The notes: generated by a model not told the origin, from the letters alone. 50,667 bases of DNA from Burkholderiales bacterium (GCA_016000195.1 JAECRO010000019.1:1-50667); one strand, 5' to 3'; numbered from the stretch's first letter, positions 34,599-47,642 are shown. Made by a program: numbers and translations.

Positions 34599-35507
34599 AT
34601 GCCTATTCCCCTTTCTCCCGCAAGCGACAAGCGTTTTCGGGTGGCCAATCCCAGGCTTCGACGCCGCACGCTGGCGTTGCTGCTGCCCCTGGTGCTGGGC
34701 TGGTCAGCCGTTTGTGCGCAAACCGAACTCAGCGATCTGGCCAAAATTCAAGCCAGCGGCGTATTGAAAGTCGGCGTGTACAAGAACAACGCGCCGTTTT
34801 CCGATGGCCCCGCTATCGACATGAAAGGGCTGGACATCGACATTGCCAAGGCCCTGGCCAAGCAGATGCAACTCAAGCTCACGCTGCTGCCCTTTGATGC
34901 CGGCGAGAACATGGGAGACGATCTGCGCAACATGGTCTGGCGCGGCCATTATTTAGGTTATGGCCCGGCCGATGTCATGATGCATGTGCCGGTGGACAAA
35001 TACCTGGCGCAGCAAAACCGGCAGGTTTTTATATTCGCCCCCTACATGCGGCAAACGCAGGTGCTGCTGCATGACACGGCGGTCTTGCCCACGGTTGGCA
35101 GTCCTGAAGACCTGAAGGGCTTCAGGCTGAGCGCCGAGCGCGGTACCGGAATGGCCAGTGTGCTGATGGCGCACAACGCAGGCATGCTCATGTCTCAGGT
35201 CGCTCTGTACAACACGGGCATGGAAGCCGCAAAGGCCGTCATTGAAGGAAAAGCGGCCGCAGCCTTTGTCATGCGTTCGCAGGCCGAGTCCATGCTCTCG
35301 CAGAGGCAGTCCCAGCCGGCCCATTGGGCCATGAGTCCGCTACCGCTCTATGGGGTTCCTGAAACCGGCTGGCCGTTGGGAATCGCTGTCAAGGCAGATT
35401 ACAAGGATCTGGCTCAGGCCTTGCAAAAAGCGATGCAGGAATTACGCAGCAGCGGCGAGCTTCTGACCATCTTTAAAAGCCACGGCATGACGTTGACCTT
35501 GCCTTGA
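34599..35507 (+). CDS. Quinoprotein dehydrogenase-associated periplasmic binding protein (MxaJ/XoxJ-like)
   Basis: A 302-residue periplasmic protein of the type II solute-binding fold. The signal peptide spans about 14-41 (RRRTLALLLPLVLGWSAVCAQ). The N-lobe shows SGVLKVGVYKNNAPFSDG and GLDIDIAKALAKQMQLKL, and the hinge PADVMMHVPVDKYLAQQ is family-specific. MxaJ/XoxJ proteins are required for methanol dehydrogenase function and may help PQQ or metal loading. I use the ATG at 34599, preceded by AGGA; a TTG at 34539 would add an unlikely extension. It follows pedF by 75 bases. Confidence 0.9.
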   Translation: MPIPLSPASDKRFRVANPRLRRRTLALLLPLVLGWSAVCAQTELSDLAKIQASGVLKVGVYKNNAPFSDGPAIDMKGLDIDIAKALAKQMQLKLTLLPFDAGENMGDDLRNMVWRGHYLGYGPADVMMHVPVDKYLAQQNRQVFIFAPYMRQTQVLLHDTAVLPTVGSPEDLKGFRLSAERGTGMASVLMAHNAGMLMSQVALYNTGMEAAKAVIEGKAAAAFVMRSQAESMLSQRQSQPAHWAMSPLPLYGVPETGWPLGIAVKADYKDLAQALQKAMQELRSSGELLTIFKSHGMTLTLP

Positions 35508-35734
35508 AGGCTGGTGTTGAGCCAAAACAGATTCGATGACTTGATCAGGATTGGGCGGATGAGTTACCGTGGGTGGTTTGCGTGAATGGCAAGCAGTTCA
35601 TTGGGCGGCGCTAAAATCGCCGGTTTGCGCACGGTTGAACTAACTGTTTGTGCCCACACCTAAGTTCCGTACTCAATAAGGGATTTTGGCCGCATTGCCA
35701 GCTCATGGGAGCGGCCATTAGCGGCTTCGCATTT

Positions 35735-38500
<2,766 letters not shown>

Positions 38501-38569
38501 CCCGTAGCGAGGTCTGGTTATTTCATGGATGCCGTCGGCGTCCCAATCCTTTTTTCTGGAGTCAAGTCC

Positions 38570-39811
38570 ATGCCTGTGAACCTGCTTGCCACGCCCGCCG
38601 CTGATCTCTACCCTGTGCCCGGTGTGCGCTGGGGCATTGCTGAGGCGGGCATTCGGAAGGCCAACCGCAAGGATCTCGCCGTGCTGCTGCTCGACGAAGG
38701 TGCTTCGGTGGGTGCTGTTTTCACCCGGAACAGGTTTTGCGCCGCCCCGGTGCAAATCTGCCGCGAGCATCTGGCTGCGAATGCTGGCCAGAACCATGGC
38801 ATCCGCGCCATGCTGATCAACACCGGCAATGCCAATGCAGGAACCGGCCACGATGGCTTGATGCGTGCGCAGTCCACCTGCATTGAACTGGCCCGTGCCC
38901 TGAATCTTTCGCCTGAGCAGATACTGCCGTTTTCAACCGGCGTCATCATGGAGCCTTTGCCCCATGAGCGTATTGCAGCCGGGCTTCCTGCGGCGCTGGC
39001 CGATGCCAAAGCCGACAACTGGGCCAACGCTGCCGAAGCCATCATGACCACCGACACGGTGCCCAAGGCGTTTTCGACCCGCATCACCTTGGGTGGCGCA
39101 ACCGTCACCGTCACCGGCATCAGCAAGGGCGCGGGCATGATCCGGCCCAACATGGCGACCATGCTGGGCTTCCTGGCCACCGATGCCTGCGTGTCACAAG
39201 GCTTGATGGCGCAACTGGCCCAGGAACTGGCCGATGCGTCCTTTAACCGCATCACGATTGACGGCGATACCTCTACCAATGACTCGTTTGTCGTCATTGC
39301 CAGCAACCAGGCCGCGCATGCGCCTGTCACGTCACTCGACAGCCCGGACGGGCAGATTCTGCGTGCGGCCATGATGGGCATCTCGCAACAACTGGCGCAG
39401 GCTATCGTGCGCGATGGCGAAGGCGCCACCAAGTTCATCACCATTCGGGTCGAAGGCGGGAAAACCGGCGAGGAGTGCCGCCAGGTGGGCTATGCCATTG
39501 CCCATTCACCGCTGGTCAAGACGGCGTTTTTTGCCAGTGACCCTAACCTGGGCCGGATTCTGGCTGCTGTCGGTTATGCCGGCATTGCCGACCTGGACCA
39601 GACGCAGATCGATCTGTACCTGGACGACGTGCTGGTAGCTAAAAACGGCGGCCGGCATGCCGGCTACGTCGAAGCTGACGGCCAGCGGGTGATGAAGCAA
39701 AGCGAGATCACCGTGCGCGTCGTGCTGGGCCGGGGCGAAGCGGTTGACACCCTCTGGACCTGCGACCTGTCTTATGACTACGTCAAGATCAACGCGGATT
39801 ACCGCAGTTAA
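38570..39811 (+). CDS. argJ: Bifunctional ornithine acetyltransferase / N-acetylglutamate synthase
   Basis: ArgJ recycles the acetyl group between N-acetylornithine and glutamate in arginine synthesis. The 413-residue precursor cleaves itself before Thr197 in NMATML ([21 protein letters not shown] region), giving alpha and beta chains. [14 protein letters not shown] and TGNANAGTG are conserved family segments. I use the ATG at 38570 with GGAG upstream; an ATG 45 bases earlier lacks family similarity. The enzyme may be mono- or bifunctional, which cannot be read from sequence. Confidence 0.96.
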   Translation: MPVNLLATPAADLYPVPGVRWGIAEAGIRKANRKDLAVLLLDEGASVGAVFTRNRFCAAPVQICREHLAANAGQNHGIRAMLINTGNANAGTGHDGLMRAQSTCIELARALNLSPEQILPFSTGVIMEPLPHERIAAGLPAALADAKADNWANAAEAIMTTDTVPKAFSTRITLGGATVTVTGISKGAGMIRPNMATMLGFLATDACVSQGLMAQLAQELADASFNRITIDGDTSTNDSFVVIASNQAAHAPVTSLDSPDGQILRAAMMGISQQLAQAIVRDGEGATKFITIRVEGGKTGEECRQVGYAIAHSPLVKTAFFASDPNLGRILAAVGYAGIADLDQTQIDLYLDDVLVAKNGGRHAGYVEADGQRVMKQSEITVRVVLGRGEAVDTLWTCDLSYDYVKINADYRS

Positions 39812-39830
39812 ACCCATCAGGTTGCCGAGC

Positions 39831-40712
39831 ATGAATGAACAGTTTGAACGCCTGATGGTGCGGGTTGAGTCGCTGATGGCGCGCATTGAGTCCGTGCTTC
39901 CGCAACCCTTGTCCGCGCCCGACTGGACGGCTTCCGTGGCCTACCGTTATCGCAAGCGCAGTTCCGGCCATGGTTCGCTGGAGCCCGTCAGGCATCTGGG
40001 CGCGATGCAGCTGGCGGACCTGAAGGAAATTGAAGACCAGAAAGACAAGATACGGCGCAACACCGAGCAGTTCGTCAGCGGCAAGCCGGCCAACAATGTC
40101 TTGCTGACCGGCTCGCGCGGCACCGGAAAATCGTCCCTGATCAAGGCCTGCCTGAACGAATATTCGGCCCTGGGTTTGCGACTGATTGAGGTGGACAAGG
40201 CCGACCTGACAGACTTGCCCGACATCGTGGATGTGGTATCCGGCCTGCCCGAAAAATTCATCGTGTTTTGTGACGACCTCAGCTTTGAGGAAGGCGAGCC
40301 CGGCTACAAGGCGCTCAAGTCCATCCTGGACGGCTCGATTGCCGCTGCAACGCCCAATGTGCTGATCTACGCCACCAGCAACCGCCGCCATCTGCTGCCT
40401 GAGTACATGATGGAGAACCTGACCTACACGCACACCGAAGATGGCGAAGTTCATCCGGGTGAAGTCGTGGAAGAGAAAATCTCCCTGTCCGAGCGGTTTG
40501 GTTTGTGGGTCAGTTTCTACCCGTTCAGCCAGGACGAATACCTGACCATCGTGGCCCAGTGGCTGTCGTCGTTTGGGGTCGATGACCTTGCCATTGCAGC
40601 GGCACGCCCGGCTTCGCTGGTCTGGGCGCTGGAGCGTGGCTCGCGCAGCGGCCGTGTGGCCTACCAGTTTGCGCGCGACTATGCCGGACAGCATGCGGGT
40701 ACGGCTCAGTGA
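39831..40712 (+). CDS. DUF815 family AAA ATPase
   Basis: A 293-residue cytoplasmic P-loop ATPase of unknown function. Walker A is GSRGTGKS at 94-101 and the Walker B-like segment is FIVFCDDLSFEEGEPG. SNRRHLLPEYM is the conserved sensor-like region of DUF815. The N-terminal about 35 residues are a charged helix (FERLMVRVESLMARIESVL). It lies between argJ and mutT and shares four bases (GTGA) with mutT, so it is co-translated with the mutator-protection gene. Confidence 0.9.
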   Translation: MNEQFERLMVRVESLMARIESVLPQPLSAPDWTASVAYRYRKRSSGHGSLEPVRHLGAMQLADLKEIEDQKDKIRRNTEQFVSGKPANNVLLTGSRGTGKSSLIKACLNEYSALGLRLIEVDKADLTDLPDIVDVVSGLPEKFIVFCDDLSFEEGEPGYKALKSILDGSIAAATPNVLIYATSNRRHLLPEYMMENLTYTHTEDGEVHPGEVVEEKISLSERFGLWVSFYPFSQDEYLTIVAQWLSSFGVDDLAIAAARPASLVWALERGSRSGRVAYQFARDYAGQHAGTAQ

Positions 40713-41182
40713 CTGAAAAGGTGCTGGTGGCCGACGCTGCCGAGCCTCGCAAAGGCGGCGTCAACCGCAAGGTGGTCGAGGTGGCGGTTGGCATCCTGAT
40801 CCAGCCCGGCGGCCAGTTCCTGCTCACATCCCGTCCGCCCGGCAAGGTGTATGAAGGTTATTGGGAATTTCCAGGCGGAAAACTCGAACAGGGCGAGAGC
40901 GTCGAACAGGCCTTGCGGCGCGAATTGCAGGAAGAAATAGGCATCACCATTGGTGCCGTGCATGCCTGGAAAGTCGAGATGGTTGATTACCCGCATGCGC
41001 TAGTCCGGCTCAACTTCTGCAAGGTGTTTGACTGGACGGGTGAATTGCAGATGCATGAAGGCCAGTCATTCGCCTGGCAATCCTTGCCGGTCCAGGTCAA
41101 GCCGGTATTGCCTGGCACGGTTCCGGTCCTGGAGTGGTTTGCCCGGGAACGTACATTGCCAGCCGCTGGCAACGCTTCCTAG
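40709..41182 (+). CDS. mutT: 8-oxo-dGTP diphosphatase, MutT-like Nudix hydrolase
   Basis: A 157-residue Nudix protein that probably removes oxidised dGTP from the nucleotide pool. The Nudix box spans GGKLEQGESVEQALRRELQE plus EIG, with the catalytic REL-x-EE core intact. The N-terminus VAVGILIQPGGQFLLTSRP resembles MutT. The GTG start overlaps the DUF815 stop. Betaproteobacterial MutT proteins often carry a thiamine-synthase-like extension, which is absent here. Confidence 0.92.
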   Translation: MTEKVLVADAAEPRKGGVNRKVVEVAVGILIQPGGQFLLTSRPPGKVYEGYWEFPGGKLEQGESVEQALRRELQEEIGITIGAVHAWKVEMVDYPHALVRLNFCKVFDWTGELQMHEGQSFAWQSLPVQVKPVLPGTVPVLEWFARERTLPAAGNAS

Positions 41183-41273
41183 CCAGCCATCGTCAACTGG
41201 CCAAGGCTGCAGGATCCGCGGCTAAACTCAGGCCTCGGCGCGCCCTGTCTTTCGGCCGCGCCAATTTTCTTCC

Positions 41274-42593
41274 ATGACCCTGTACCAAAGTCTCTTTGTG
41301 ATTGGCCTCCTGATTGCGGCCAGCGCATTTTTTTCCGTGTCCGAGATATCGCTCGCGGCTTCGCGCCGCCTGCGTCTGCGTCAGATGGCCGGCGATGGCG
41401 ACGCGCAAGCCGAACGGGTGCTGCGGGTACAGGAACAGCCGGGCGACTATTTCACCGTGGTGCAAATCGGCCAGAACGCAGTGGCTATTTTGGGCGGTAT
41501 CGTTGGTGAAGGCGCGCTAAGCCCGCATTTCAGTGCTTTTTTTGAGTTTTGGCTGGCTTCGACCACGGCTCAGACCGTAGGCTTTCTCAGCTCGTTCCTG
41601 GTCGTTACCTCGCTGTTCATCCTGTTCTCGGACCTGTTTCCCAAACGTCTGGGCATGGCCACACCTGAACTGCTGGCCATCCGCGTTTCGCAGCCCATGG
41701 CTGTCTGCATGATGCTGATGCGTCCCCTGGTATGGTTTTACAGTCGCTGGGCTGATGCCCTGTTTCGCCTGTCTGGCCTGTCTTCGCTGCGCGATGACCG
41801 TATTACCTCTGACGACATCCTTGCCATGATGGAGGCGGGCGCCGTGGCCGGCGTGCTGGCCGCGCGCGAGCAGCAGGTCATCACCAATGTGTTTGAACTG
41901 GATACGCGCACGGTGGGCAGCGCCATGTCGCCGCGCGACCGCATTGCCTTCTTTTTGCGCGACGACCTGGACTCGGTCATCCGGCTGCGCATTGCCGCCG
42001 AGCCGTTTTCAACCTACCCGGTGTGCGAAGGTGATGTTGACCATGTGGTGGGTTACGTCGATGCCAAGGACCTGTTTCAGCGCGTCCTCAACAGCCAGCC
42101 GATTTCGCTCGCCGACGACAGCCTGGTGCGAAAGGTGTTGATCGTGCCTGACCGTTTGACGCTGTCCGAAGTGCTGGAGCAGTTTCGGCAGGTTCACGAA
42201 GACTTTGCCGTCATCGTCAACGAATACAGCATGGTGGTCGGCGTGGTGACGCTCAACGACGTGATGAGCACCGTGATGGGCGATCTGGTGTCGCCCTTCG
42301 ATGAAGAACTGATTGTGCGGCGCGACGAGAACTCCTGGCTGATCGATGGCGTCACGCCCATCGAAGACGTGCTGCGTACCCTCGGGCTTGACCATTTGCC
42401 GCATGCCGGGGACTACGAAACGCTGGCCGGTTTTCTGATGGTGATGCTGCGCCGCGTGCCCCGGCGCACCGACAGCGTGACATGGGGCGGCTACAAGTTT
42501 GAAGTGCTTGATGTTGACAGCTATCGCATCGATCAGGTCATGGTGTCACGGCTGACTGGCGGCGTTGCCGATGCGGCCCCGACAACTGTTTGA
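41274..42593 (+). CDS. CorC/HlyC-family membrane protein with CNNM, CBS and transporter-associated domains
   Basis: A 439-residue inner-membrane protein. The N-terminal DUF21/CNNM domain has about four hydrophobic segments (5-25, 60-85, 95-120, 130-155). Two CBS motifs follow (about 205-325, containing MSPRDRIAFFLRDD and FAVIVNEYSMVVGVVTLNDV). The C-terminal CorC_HlyC domain contains DENSWLIDGVTPIEDVLRTLG. Proteins of this build are implicated in Mg2+ or Na+ handling; the 'hemolysin' label is historical. It converges on the transglycosylase gene with 12 bases between stops. Confidence 0.92.
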   Translation: MTLYQSLFVIGLLIAASAFFSVSEISLAASRRLRLRQMAGDGDAQAERVLRVQEQPGDYFTVVQIGQNAVAILGGIVGEGALSPHFSAFFEFWLASTTAQTVGFLSSFLVVTSLFILFSDLFPKRLGMATPELLAIRVSQPMAVCMMLMRPLVWFYSRWADALFRLSGLSSLRDDRITSDDILAMMEAGAVAGVLAAREQQVITNVFELDTRTVGSAMSPRDRIAFFLRDDLDSVIRLRIAAEPFSTYPVCEGDVDHVVGYVDAKDLFQRVLNSQPISLADDSLVRKVLIVPDRLTLSEVLEQFRQVHEDFAVIVNEYSMVVGVVTLNDVMSTVMGDLVSPFDEELIVRRDENSWLIDGVTPIEDVLRTLGLDHLPHAGDYETLAGFLMVMLRRVPRRTDSVTWGGYKFEVLDVDSYRIDQVMVSRLTGGVADAAPTTV

Positions 42594-42605
42594 GTCCCGG
42601 CCGGT

Positions 42606-43271
42606 TCAGCCCACGGCCCGGTCGTCGGGCAGCCAGCCGCGTTGCGCGGCAAACACGGCTTCCGGGTACGGCGCCCGGCCCCGGCTGCCGTTGTAGCGGC
42701 CCAGGCCCAGAAAATTGTCGCCGCGCTCCCGGTCCAGGTAATGCCGAAGGATCACGCAGCCAAAGCGCAGGTTGGTCTGCATGTGAAACAGCTTGCCCGG
42801 ATCGCCATCGCCAATCACGCGCGTCCAGAAAGGCATGACCTGCATGTAGCCGCGCGCCCCGACGCTGCTCACGGCGAACTTGCGGAAATTGCTTTCGACC
42901 TGGATCAGGCCCAGGACGAGCGTCACGTCCAGCCCGGCGCGCTTGCTTTCGTACCAGACCGCCTGCAGGAATTCCTGGCGAATCTGCGGTTCCGGGATTT
43001 TCTTTTTGAGCCGCTCGCTCATGACGCCCAGCCAGCGCAGATAGACGAGTTTGCTTTCGGTGTCCCTGAACTCGGGAACGGGCGGTGCCTTGTTGGCAAT
43101 GGCTGAACCCAGTGCCGTGCGCACCGAATCCATCAACGGTTCTTCAACCTGTCCGCCGGCCCTGGAGTACTCTGAAAATGATAGCGCGATACACCCGCCA
43201 GACAAGCGCAGGAGGAATTTTCTTCTTGAAATCTGCGCTGGAATCGAAGGGTTTTGCACCGGGGCCGTCAT
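42606..43271 (-). CDS. Lytic transglycosylase (SLT domain) with a twin-arginine signal
   Basis: A 221-residue peptidoglycan lytic transglycosylase. The N-terminus carries a Tat signal, SRRKFLLRL at 15-23, followed by a hydrophobic stretch ending near residue 40. The Slt/MltE-type catalytic domain has Glu126 in IQVESNFR, then the GARGYMQVMP and GRYNGSRGRAPYPEAV motifs. Transport through the Tat system encoded at 6708-8354 is implied. It lies 27 bases downstream of proS on the same strand, so the two share a transcript. Confidence 0.93.
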   Translation of the reverse strand: MTAPVQNPSIPAQISRRKFLLRLSGGCIALSFSEYSRAGGQVEEPLMDSVRTALGSAIANKAPPVPEFRDTESKLVYLRWLGVMSERLKKKIPEPQIRQEFLQAVWYESKRAGLDVTLVLGLIQVESNFRKFAVSSVGARGYMQVMPFWTRVIGDGDPGKLFHMQTNLRFGCVILRHYLDRERGDNFLGLGRYNGSRGRAPYPEAVFAAQRGWLPDDRAVG

Positions 43272-43298
43272 GAAGCAATGAAGAATGTGATGTTGCCT

Positions 43299-45044
43299 TT
43301 ACAAGGCCAGTTTGCCTTTGAGGAAATCGAACGCGGTGGCTGCATCGACCTTGCTGGCCGCCGTGTCGCGACGGTGCTGGTATTCGATATGCCCTTCTTT
43401 CAAGCCCCTGTCGCCAATGGTGATGCGGTGCGGCACGCCGATCAGCTCCCAGTCGGCAAACATGGCGCCTGGCCGTTCGTTGCGGTCGTCCAGAATCACA
43501 TCGACACCCGCCGCAAGCAGCTCGCCATACAGCTTGTCGGCTGCCAGCTTGACATCGGGAAAGCGGTCCGGGCTGATCGGGCACAGCACCACGGTGAAGG
43601 GCGCAATCGCGTCGGGCCAGATGATGCCGCGTTCGTCATGGTTCTGTTCAATCGCCGCCGCTGGCAGGCGGGTGATGCCGATGCCGTAGCAGCCCATTTC
43701 CAGAAATTGCGGCTTGCCGTTTTCGCCGAGGAAGGTGGCGTTCATGGCCTGGCTGTACTTGGTGCCCAGATAGAACACATGGCCGACCTCGATGCCGCGC
43801 TCGATGGCCAGTACGCCCTTGCCGTCGGGTGATGGGTCGCCGGCCACCACATTGCGGATGTCCGCGATCAGGTCGGGCTCGGGCAGGTCGCGGCTCCAAT
43901 TGACACCCGTGATGTGAAAATCAGCTTCGTTGGCGCCGCAGACCCAGTCGGCCAGCAGCGCGACTTCGCGGTCCACCACCAGCTTGACCGGCTTTTTCAG
44001 GTTCAGAGGCCCGAGATAACCGGGCTCGCAGCCAAAGTGTTCGTCAATTTCGGCCAGGGTGGCAAAACGAAAGCTGGCATCCAGACCGGGCACCTTGCCG
44101 ACCTTGATTTCATTCATGTTGTGGTCGCCGCGCAGCAGCAGCAGCCAGACCTGGGTCTTGACGACTTCGCCCGTTTCATGGGTCTGGTCCGTGGCGAGCA
44201 CCAGTGACTTGACGGTGGTTTCCAGCGGGATGCCGAGCAGTTCAGCGACATCGGCGCAGGTGGCCTTGCCTGGCGTGGGAGTTTTGGTCAGAGCTTGCGA
44301 TGCTTCCTGGCGCGGGCCGGTTGGGGCCAGCGCTTCGGCTTTTTCCATGTTGGCCGCGTAGTCGCTGGTCGGGCAGTAAACGATGGCGTCCTCGCCGGTG
44401 GCGGCAATCACCTGGAATTCCTCGCTCAGGTCGCCGCCGATGGCGCCGCTGTCGGCGGCCACGGCCCGGTAGGTCAGGCCAAAGCGGTCAAAAATCCGGC
44501 GGTAGGCCTGCGCCATGTTCTGGTAGCTGACCTTGGCGGCGGTCTGGTCGCGGTCAAAGCTGTAGGCATCCTTCATGATGAATTCACGCCCGCGCATCAG
44601 GCCGAAACGTGGCCGGCGTTCGTCGCGAAACTTGGTCTGGATCTGGTACAGGTTTTTGGGCAACTGCTTGTAGCTGCGGATGTCCTGGCGCATCACGTCG
44701 GTGACAACTTCCTCGCTGGTCGGCTGGACCACGAAATCGCGTCCATGGCGGTCCTTGATGCGCAGCAGTTCAGGCCCCATGGCTTCGAAACGGCCGGTTT
44801 CCTGCCAGAGTTCTGCCGGCTGGATCACCGGCATGCTCATTTCGATGGCGCCGGCGCGGTTCATTTCCTCGCGAACAATCGCTTCGACCTTGCGGATCAC
44901 GCGCAGGCCCATGGGCATGTAGTTGTAGATGCCGGCGCCCAGTTTCTTGATCAGGCCGGCGCGCATCATGAGCTGGTGGCTGACGATTTCTGCGTCTGCG
45001 GGTGCTTCCTTGAGGGTGGAAATAAAGAACTGGGAGGCTTTCAT
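43299..45044 (-). CDS. proS: Prolyl-tRNA synthetase
   Basis: ProS charges tRNA-Pro in the cytoplasm. The 581-residue protein is the bacterial type, with the YbaK-like editing insertion in the middle (about 225-385). Class II motifs are visible: motif 2 [22 protein letters not shown] and motif 3 near [17 protein letters not shown]. The C-terminal anticodon-binding domain contains [26 protein letters not shown]. The start ATG at 45044 is divergent from rppH. Confidence 0.97.
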   Translation of the reverse strand: MKASQFFISTLKEAPADAEIVSHQLMMRAGLIKKLGAGIYNYMPMGLRVIRKVEAIVREEMNRAGAIEMSMPVIQPAELWQETGRFEAMGPELLRIKDRHGRDFVVQPTSEEVVTDVMRQDIRSYKQLPKNLYQIQTKFRDERRPRFGLMRGREFIMKDAYSFDRDQTAAKVSYQNMAQAYRRIFDRFGLTYRAVAADSGAIGGDLSEEFQVIAATGEDAIVYCPTSDYAANMEKAEALAPTGPRQEASQALTKTPTPGKATCADVAELLGIPLETTVKSLVLATDQTHETGEVVKTQVWLLLLRGDHNMNEIKVGKVPGLDASFRFATLAEIDEHFGCEPGYLGPLNLKKPVKLVVDREVALLADWVCGANEADFHITGVNWSRDLPEPDLIADIRNVVAGDPSPDGKGVLAIERGIEVGHVFYLGTKYSQAMNATFLGENGKPQFLEMGCYGIGITRLPAAAIEQNHDERGIIWPDAIAPFTVVLCPISPDRFPDVKLAADKLYGELLAAGVDVILDDRNERPGAMFADWELIGVPHRITIGDRGLKEGHIEYQHRRDTAASKVDAATAFDFLKGKLAL

Positions 45045-45087
45045 GGGCTATTTTTCTGGGTTTGGAGACTGAGGTCCGGCCCTTCGC

Positions 45088-45116
45088 TTGGCGGGGGCAA
45101 CTTCGCTGTGCATAAT
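45088..45116 (+). promoter_or_regulatory. Candidate sigma-70 promoter of rppH
   Basis: TTGGCG and CATAAT are separated by 17 bases in the proS-rppH divergent gap. The -10 differs by one base from consensus and the -35 by two. The ATG lies 32 bases downstream. Confidence 0.5.
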
Positions 45117-45147
45117 GGACTCAGTTTAAAAAATTTGAGGTTTGATT

Positions 45148-45855
45148 ATGCTTGACAGGGACGGTTTTCGGCCCAACGTCGGCATCATCTTGCTCAACCA
45201 GCGAAGTCAGGTATTTTGGGGCAAACGCATCCGTACCCACTCATGGCAATTTCCGCAGGGCGGCATTGATCGGGGCGAAAACCCCGAACAGGCCATGTTC
45301 CGCGAGTTGCATGAAGAGGTCGGACTGCACCCACAGCACGTTCAGGTGCTGGCCCGTACCCGGGACTGGTTGCGCTATGAGGTGCCTGACAGGTTCATCC
45401 GCCGCGATGCGCGTGGACATTACAAAGGCCAGAAGCAAATCTGGTTTCTGCTCCAGTTGGTCGGTCACGACTGGGATTTGAACCTGCGCGCAACCAACCA
45501 CCCCGAGTTTGATGCCTGGCGCTGGAACGACTACTGGGTGCCGCTCGATGTCGTGGTGGAGTTCAAGCGAGGCGTGTATGAAATGGCGTTGACCGAGCTG
45601 TCGCGCTTCGTGCCGCGTTGCGAGTTCCGGGGCGACGCACGTCCCGAGCAGCGCAACCGCTATTTGCGCGGCGGGCTGCATCAGCGCGATCTGCTGGCGA
45701 ATCAGTCTGGCGAGTCGGGTTCATTTCCTGCTGGAAGCGGAGTTTCTTCTTATGCCACCCGGCCGGGAGCCCCATTCGAGTTGCCTCCGGGCGCCACTTT
45801 TGAGCCCGACCCGCAGACCAGTTTCGGCTTGGACGCACAAACGAAAAAATTATGA
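45148..45855 (+). CDS. rppH: RNA pyrophosphohydrolase RppH
   Basis: RppH removes pyrophosphate from 5'-triphosphate mRNA, starting 5'-end-dependent decay. The 235-residue protein contains the Nudix box [17 protein letters not shown] plus HEEVG near residues 39-61. The start [17 protein letters not shown] is typical. Beyond the catalytic domain (about residue 160) there is a tail of about 75 residues rich in Pro, Gly, Ser and Arg; such a tail is absent from E. coli RppH. The stop overlaps the next start (ATGA). Confidence 0.95.
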   Translation: MLDRDGFRPNVGIILLNQRSQVFWGKRIRTHSWQFPQGGIDRGENPEQAMFRELHEEVGLHPQHVQVLARTRDWLRYEVPDRFIRRDARGHYKGQKQIWFLLQLVGHDWDLNLRATNHPEFDAWRWNDYWVPLDVVVEFKRGVYEMALTELSRFVPRCEFRGDARPEQRNRYLRGGLHQRDLLANQSGESGSFPAGSGVSSYATRPGAPFELPPGATFEPDPQTSFGLDAQTKKL

Positions 45856-46364
45856 CATTCAAGCCAGCCTCTTTATTCGCGTGCGGGCTTTTACTCAGCT
45901 TGAGCACTGCGGTCTGGGCCCAGTTCGCGGTCGAGGAGCCTGAGTGGAAAGAGTCCGACGTACCGCCGCCACCTGCTTTTGACATCAGCAAGCTGATCAC
46001 CTTCGAGGTCTCGCCCAACTCAGCGCTGGTTTATGGCGTTGATCCGGCTACCATCAGCATTACACAAAACGACGGTCTGGTGCGTTATGTGATGGTGGCC
46101 AGCAGCGCCAGCGGTACACGCAACGTGATGTATGAAGGCATACGGTGCTCCACAGGTGAATTCAAGACCTATGCCCGCTATTCGCCCGAAGGGCGCTGGA
46201 CCATGGTCAGCACGCCGGAGTGGCGCACCATGTTCGGCAACATGCCGTCCAGGCATGCGCTGCGATTTGCCCAGGCAGGGGGCTGTGACAACGCGGCTGT
46301 GCCGCTGTCGGTCAATGCCGTGGTCAGGCGGCTGAAAAATCCAAATTTGGGGATGACGCAATAA
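45852..46364 (+). CDS. CNP1-like family secreted protein
   Basis: A 170-residue protein of the CNP1-like family, whose function is unknown; the family name comes from a cryptic neisserial protein. The signal peptide is about 1-23 ([15 protein letters not shown]). The mature part shows conserved [23 protein letters not shown] and [11 protein letters not shown] segments, with two cysteines that may pair. It is co-translated with rppH through a four-base overlap and followed by a hairpin that reaches into convergent proB. Confidence 0.85.
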   Translation: MTFKPASLFACGLLLSLSTAVWAQFAVEEPEWKESDVPPPPAFDISKLITFEVSPNSALVYGVDPATISITQNDGLVRYVMVASSASGTRNVMYEGIRCSTGEFKTYARYSPEGRWTMVSTPEWRTMFGNMPSRHALRFAQAGGCDNAAVPLSVNAVVRRLKNPNLGMTQ

Positions 46365-46377
46365 GCATCAAGGTGAC

Positions 46378-46410
46378 GATAGGCTTGGCGGCATCACCGC
46401 CCGGCCTATC
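46378..46410. terminator. Hairpin between convergent CNP1-like gene and proB
   Basis: GATAGGC(TT)GGCGG pairs with CCGCC(CG)GCCTATC around CATCA, giving 12 pairs with a two-base internal loop. Its distal arm covers the proB stop codon. No U-tract follows on the plus strand, so termination may be partial. Confidence 0.5.
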
Positions 46411-47542
46411 GGCTAAGGATCAGGTTGGTACGGTGAACCATTTCTGACTCGCCTGTGTAACCGAGTAATTTCTCGAATTCGGAAGAAACCTTCCGGCAAA
46501 TCAACCGGGCTTCGGAACTGGAGTAATTGGCCAGGCCACGCGCGATTTCAGTCCCGTCGGCATCCTTGACGGCAATCACGTCACCGCGTGAAAAATCACC
46601 CTGTACGCCTGTCATGCCTATGGGCAGCAGGCTCTTGCCGCTGTCGCGCACCATAGTGGCGGCGCCAAGGTCCACCGTCACAGACCCCCGCAGTTGCAGA
46701 TGATCCGCCATCCATTGCTTGCGTGCCTGTATTTTCTGGGTTTGCGCTACCAGCAGCGTGCCAATCGCCTCGCCCCGGGTCAGCCGTATCAGCGCCTCGG
46801 GCTCGCGGCCCCAGGCAATCACGGTTGAGGCGCCTGAACCGGCCGCCCGTTTGGCTGCCAGGATTTTGGTGATCATGCCGCCCCGGCCAATGCTCGAACC
46901 TGCGCCGCCCGCCATGGCTTCCAGCGTGGTATCGCCGGCCTTGGCTTCATGCACAAACTTTGCCGCCGGGTCTTTGCGCGGATCGGCGGTGTACAGGCCC
47001 TTCTGGTCGGTCAGGATGATCAGCGCATCGGCTTCTACCAGATTGGCCACCAGCGCGCCCAGGGTGTCGTTGTCGCCGAACTTGATTTCGTCATTGACGA
47101 CGGTGTCGTTCTCGTTGATGACCGGAACCACGCCCAGCTGCAGCAGGGTCAGCAGGGTGGAGCGGGCATTGAGGTAGCGCTCGCGGTCGGCCAGGTCGGC
47201 ATGGGTCAGCAGGACTTGCGCGCTGCCGATGCCGTTTTCCCTGAGCTTGGTTTCATACATCTGCACCAGGCCCATCTGGCCGACGGCAGCGGCGGCCTGC
47301 AGTTCGTGAATGGCTTTGGGGCGAACGCTCCAGCCAAGACGCTTCATGCCTTCGGCAATCGCGCCGCTGCTCACCATGATGACTTCGCGCCCATCCTTGA
47401 TCAGGGCCGCCAGCTGCTCGCACCACTGGCCGATGGCAATGGCGTCCAGGCCGCGGCCTTCGTTGGTCACCAGGCTGGACCCTACCTTGACCACAATGCG
47501 TCTGGCGTTGCGCAGAACAGGATTGCCTGATGGATCGTGCAT
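46406..47542 (-). CDS. proB: Glutamate 5-kinase
   Basis: ProB phosphorylates glutamate in the first step of proline synthesis and is feedback-inhibited by proline. The 378-residue protein has the amino-acid kinase domain ([39 protein letters not shown], GTGGMxTK-like [18 protein letters not shown]) and a C-terminal PUA domain (about 285-370). It is transcribed after obgE, across a dispersed repeat. Confidence 0.97.
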   Translation of the reverse strand: MHDPSGNPVLRNARRIVVKVGSSLVTNEGRGLDAIAIGQWCEQLAALIKDGREVIMVSSGAIAEGMKRLGWSVRPKAIHELQAAAAVGQMGLVQMYETKLRENGIGSAQVLLTHADLADRERYLNARSTLLTLLQLGVVPVINENDTVVNDEIKFGDNDTLGALVANLVEADALIILTDQKGLYTADPRKDPAAKFVHEAKAGDTTLEAMAGGAGSSIGRGGMITKILAAKRAAGSGASTVIAWGREPEALIRLTRGEAIGTLLVAQTQKIQARKQWMADHLQLRGSVTVDLGAATMVRDSGKSLLPIGMTGVQGDFSRGDVIAVKDADGTEIARGLANYSSSEARLICRKVSSEFEKLLGYTGESEMVHRTNLILSR

Positions 47543-47550
47543 TTTTAAGT

Positions 47551-47607
47551 GTTTTGAGGCTTTAGCGCAATAGGGGCGGGCGCAAGCAGCTATTGTTTAT
47601 ATAGCAA
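47551..47607 (+). repeat. Dispersed palindromic repeat, copy 9
   Basis: Between obgE and proB. The arm TTTAGCGCAATAGGGGC is followed by GGGCGCAAGCAGCTATTGTT and TATATAGCAA. The stem GCTAT/ATAGC is intact. Confidence 0.78.
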
Positions 47608-47642
47608 CCAAGATTCAGTGCCGGCCGGAAAACAGGCTGGCA

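Noticed and set aside
39633..39655. GGTAGCTAAAAACGGC in argJ as a tenth palindromic repeat
   Set aside because: Only one arm resembles the family. The GCGCA arm and the second stem half are absent.
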